From Gammaproteobacteria bacterium CG22_combo_CG10-13_8_21_14_all_40_8 (GTDB taxonomy: Bacteria; Pseudomonadota; Gammaproteobacteria; Enterobacterales; GCA-002770795), in NCBI GenBank assembly GCA_002770795.1, contig PCTP01000029.1, positions 1-6,138 of the forward strand: 6,138 nt of DNA, in the 5' to 3' direction. This document shows, piece after piece, positions 4,946-6,138 of this stretch; the first letter of the stretch is position 1; each line of letters opens with the position of its first letter. A program made the position numbers and the translations under genes. The notes below the pieces were generated by a model. The model ran no database searches. It had not been told where the DNA came from and was given only the letters and a program-made list of their open reading frames with translations.

Positions 4946-5650
4946 TTAAAAGATGAGTTTTCCAAGTTCAATAAGGTAATATTCGCCCATACCAAACATG
5001 ATCACAGCGAATATAATTTTGACAACTTTCATCCAAGAACCAGACTTGGGTAAGCTGGATGCCAGGCCAGAAAAAGTGCCGACTAAAATTAACAATACGC
5101 CCATGCCATAGGCAAATACAAAAAGCAGGAGTCCACCAAAGAGTATATTTCCTTGAGAGGCCACATAGGTGAGTAATATACCTAGCACTGGTGCTGTGCA
5201 TGGTGCCGCGACCAAACCAGAAACGGCGCCCATCATGAAAACATGGCGTTTGCCCATTTTGCCTCGGTTCACTGGATTTTGAGAAAGTCCGAATTGCGGA
5301 ATATTGACCCAGCCCATCATCCAAAATGCAAAAAAGAATGCAAAATTAGCAATAATAAAGTAGCTGACTGGATTGGTTGAAAGTTCTCCAAAAAGAGAGC
5401 CGGTGGCTGCAGCGATGAGGCCTAACGCACCATAAACCAAAGCTAAACCTAAAACATAGATAAGTGAATGAATAAAGCCTTTCATGCGACCTTGGTCACT
5501 GGATCCTCCAATGACACTCAGGGTAATAGGTACTAATGGATAAACACAAGGAGAAGCGCTGGCTAGAATGCCTCCAGCAAAAGCCAGAAAAACAGCCATG
5601 AGATTGCCGGATTCTAAACTGGTGGATAGCATTTGATTGATGGTTTCCAT
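4946..5650 (-). CDS. ccdA: CcdA/DsbD-type transmembrane thiol-disulfide electron carrier
   Basis: The 234-residue protein has about six transmembrane segments (roughly residues 17-40, 59-82, 97-113, 135-160, 168-195 and 207-227). The two family cysteines lie in the expected places: C35 in SASPCVYPLVP and C151 in VAAPCTAPVL. This is the membrane domain shared by CcdA and DsbD, which takes electrons from cytoplasmic thioredoxin and hands them to an outer partner. The N- and C-terminal periplasmic domains of full DsbD are absent, so the partner must be a separate protein, and the TlpA-like product of the next gene fits. ATG 5650 has AAGG 5 bases upstream. The gene diverges from rhlE across a 151-bp spacer. 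The alternative start at Met7 is less likely because it lacks a site. Confidence 0.93.
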   Translation of the reverse strand: METINQMLSTSLESGNLMAVFLAFAGGILASASPCVYPLVPITLSVIGGSSDQGRMKGFIHSLIYVLGLALVYGALGLIAAATGSLFGELSTNPVSYFIIANFAFFFAFWMMGWVNIPQFGLSQNPVNRGKMGKRHVFMMGAVSGLVAAPCTAPVLGILLTYVASQGNILFGGLLLFVFAYGMGVLLILVGTFSGLASSLPKSGSWMKVVKIIFAVIMFGMGEYYLIELGKLIF

Positions 5651-5717
5651 CGTTACCTTAATTTGGATGAGTCTTATTGTGCCATAGAGTCATGAAAAGG
5701 CTGATTGTTGCAAAGCG

Positions 5718-5746
5718 GATACATTTTAGGCTAATTCACGTATAAT
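5718..5746 (+). promoter_or_regulatory. Promoter of rhlE
   Basis: A perfect TATAAT (5741-5746) follows GATACA (5718-5723, three of six) by 17 bases. Transcription would begin near 5753, giving a leader of about 50 bases. The -10 region GTATAATAC is nearly palindromic, so TATTAT on the other strand might serve ccdA as well. A 4-bp CCAG/CTGG hairpin (5767-5780) lies in the leader. Confidence 0.55.
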
Positions 5747-5801
5747 ACATTTCAATAAACAAATCACCAGTATTTTCTGGAAATCTCTACAGTGAGCATA
5801 C

Positions 5802-6138
5802 ATGAGTTTTAGTCAGTTAGGATTATCCCCCCTTATTTTAAAAGCCGTTGAACAGCAGGGTTATACAACGCCATCCCCCATACAAATGAAAGCCATTCCC
5901 GAAATACTTAAAGGTTCTGATGTGATGGCAGCGGCGCAGACAGGCACGGGAAAAACGGCTGGTTTTACCCTGCCGCTACTTGAAATTTTATCCAAGGGAC
6001 AGTCTGCAGAAGCGAATCAAGCCAGAGTACTTATACTAACACCTACGCGTGAGTTAGCTGCTCAAGTGGCTGAGAATGTGGCTATTTATAGTCAATTTAC
6101 ACCGTTGAAATCTGTGGTGGTCTATGGTGGCGTTAAAA
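5802..6138 (+). CDS. rhlE: DEAD-box ATP-dependent RNA helicase RhlE, 5' part
   Basis: Only the first 112 residues lie in the window; the frame is open to the right edge. The start MSFSQLGLSPLILKAVEQQG and PSPIQMKAIP form the Q motif with its upstream aromatic residue (F3). AAQTGTGKT (residues 44-52) is Walker A/motif I, followed by the FTLPLLE helix common in RhlE. PTRELAAQ (81-88) is motif Ia and YGGVK (108-112) begins the motif Ib area. The protein unwinds short RNA duplexes and in relatives acts in ribosome assembly and RNA turnover, often with cold adaptation. ATG 5802 is preceded only by a weak GTGAG. Motifs II to VI and the C-terminal tail that separate RhlE from SrmB or DeaD are outside the window; the N-terminus favours RhlE. 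Confidence 0.9.
   Translation, partial: MSFSQLGLSPLILKAVEQQGYTTPSPIQMKAIPEILKGSDVMAAAQTGTGKTAGFTLPLLEILSKGQSAEANQARVLILTPTRELAAQVAENVAIYSQFTPLKSVVVYGGVK

Noticed and set aside
4968..5324. 118-codon minus-strand open frame
   Set aside because: It overlaps ccdA in another frame on the same strand. Its content lacks hydrophobic or domain pattern, while the ccdA frame has six membrane segments and both family cysteines.

Overview
The window looks like chromosomal DNA from an AT-rich (about 40% G+C by eye) gammaproteobacterium. The best taxonomic evidence is the RhlE-type DEAD-box helicase start at the right edge, the CcdA/TlpA pair, the lipoprotein c-type cytochrome and the N-terminal domain of the 265-residue repeat protein. 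A sulfur-oxidising or respiratory, free-living lineage is possible, but the sequence does not settle the genus. I see no transposase, integrase, tRNA, rRNA, CRISPR array or phage gene.

Layout from left to right. Bases 1-351 hold only fragments: an open frame leaving the left edge on each strand (at most one is likely to be real), a minus-strand promoter-like site and a candidate minus-strand terminator. Bases 352-1875 (minus) encode an exported FG-GAP/VCBS beta-propeller protein that starts with TTG. Bases 1962-2759 (minus) encode a 265-residue protein whose C-terminal half is an exactly periodic 26-residue repeat, with an eight-base C tract near the end of the coding strand. Bases 2960-3310 (plus) encode a small periplasmic class I cytochrome c. 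Bases 3376-3798 (minus) encode a lipoprotein monoheme cytochrome resembling the C-terminal heme domain of SoxA. These two cytochrome genes converge on one bidirectional terminator. Bases 3799-4131 contain no convincing gene. Bases 4132-4345 (plus) are the remnant of an alpha/beta hydrolase-OsmC fusion gene. Bases 4392-4928 and 4946-5650 (minus) are a tlpA-like thioredoxin gene and its upstream partner ccdA, 17 bases apart. The start of rhlE (5802 to the edge, plus) diverges from ccdA.

How the genes fit together. CcdA carries electrons from cytoplasmic thioredoxin across the membrane, and TlpA-family proteins use them to reduce disulfides in the periplasm, often the CxxCH cysteines of apocytochromes c. 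Having two c-type cytochromes within 2 kb of this pair suggests a shared extracytoplasmic redox theme, although they are separate transcription units. The beta-propeller and repeat proteins have no evident functional link to them.

The observations most worth a second look are the 26-residue repeat protein with its slippage-prone C tract, the deleted hydrolase-OsmC pseudogene, and the conserved cysteine in the SoxA-like lipoprotein. I found no clear sign of an entirely new system.
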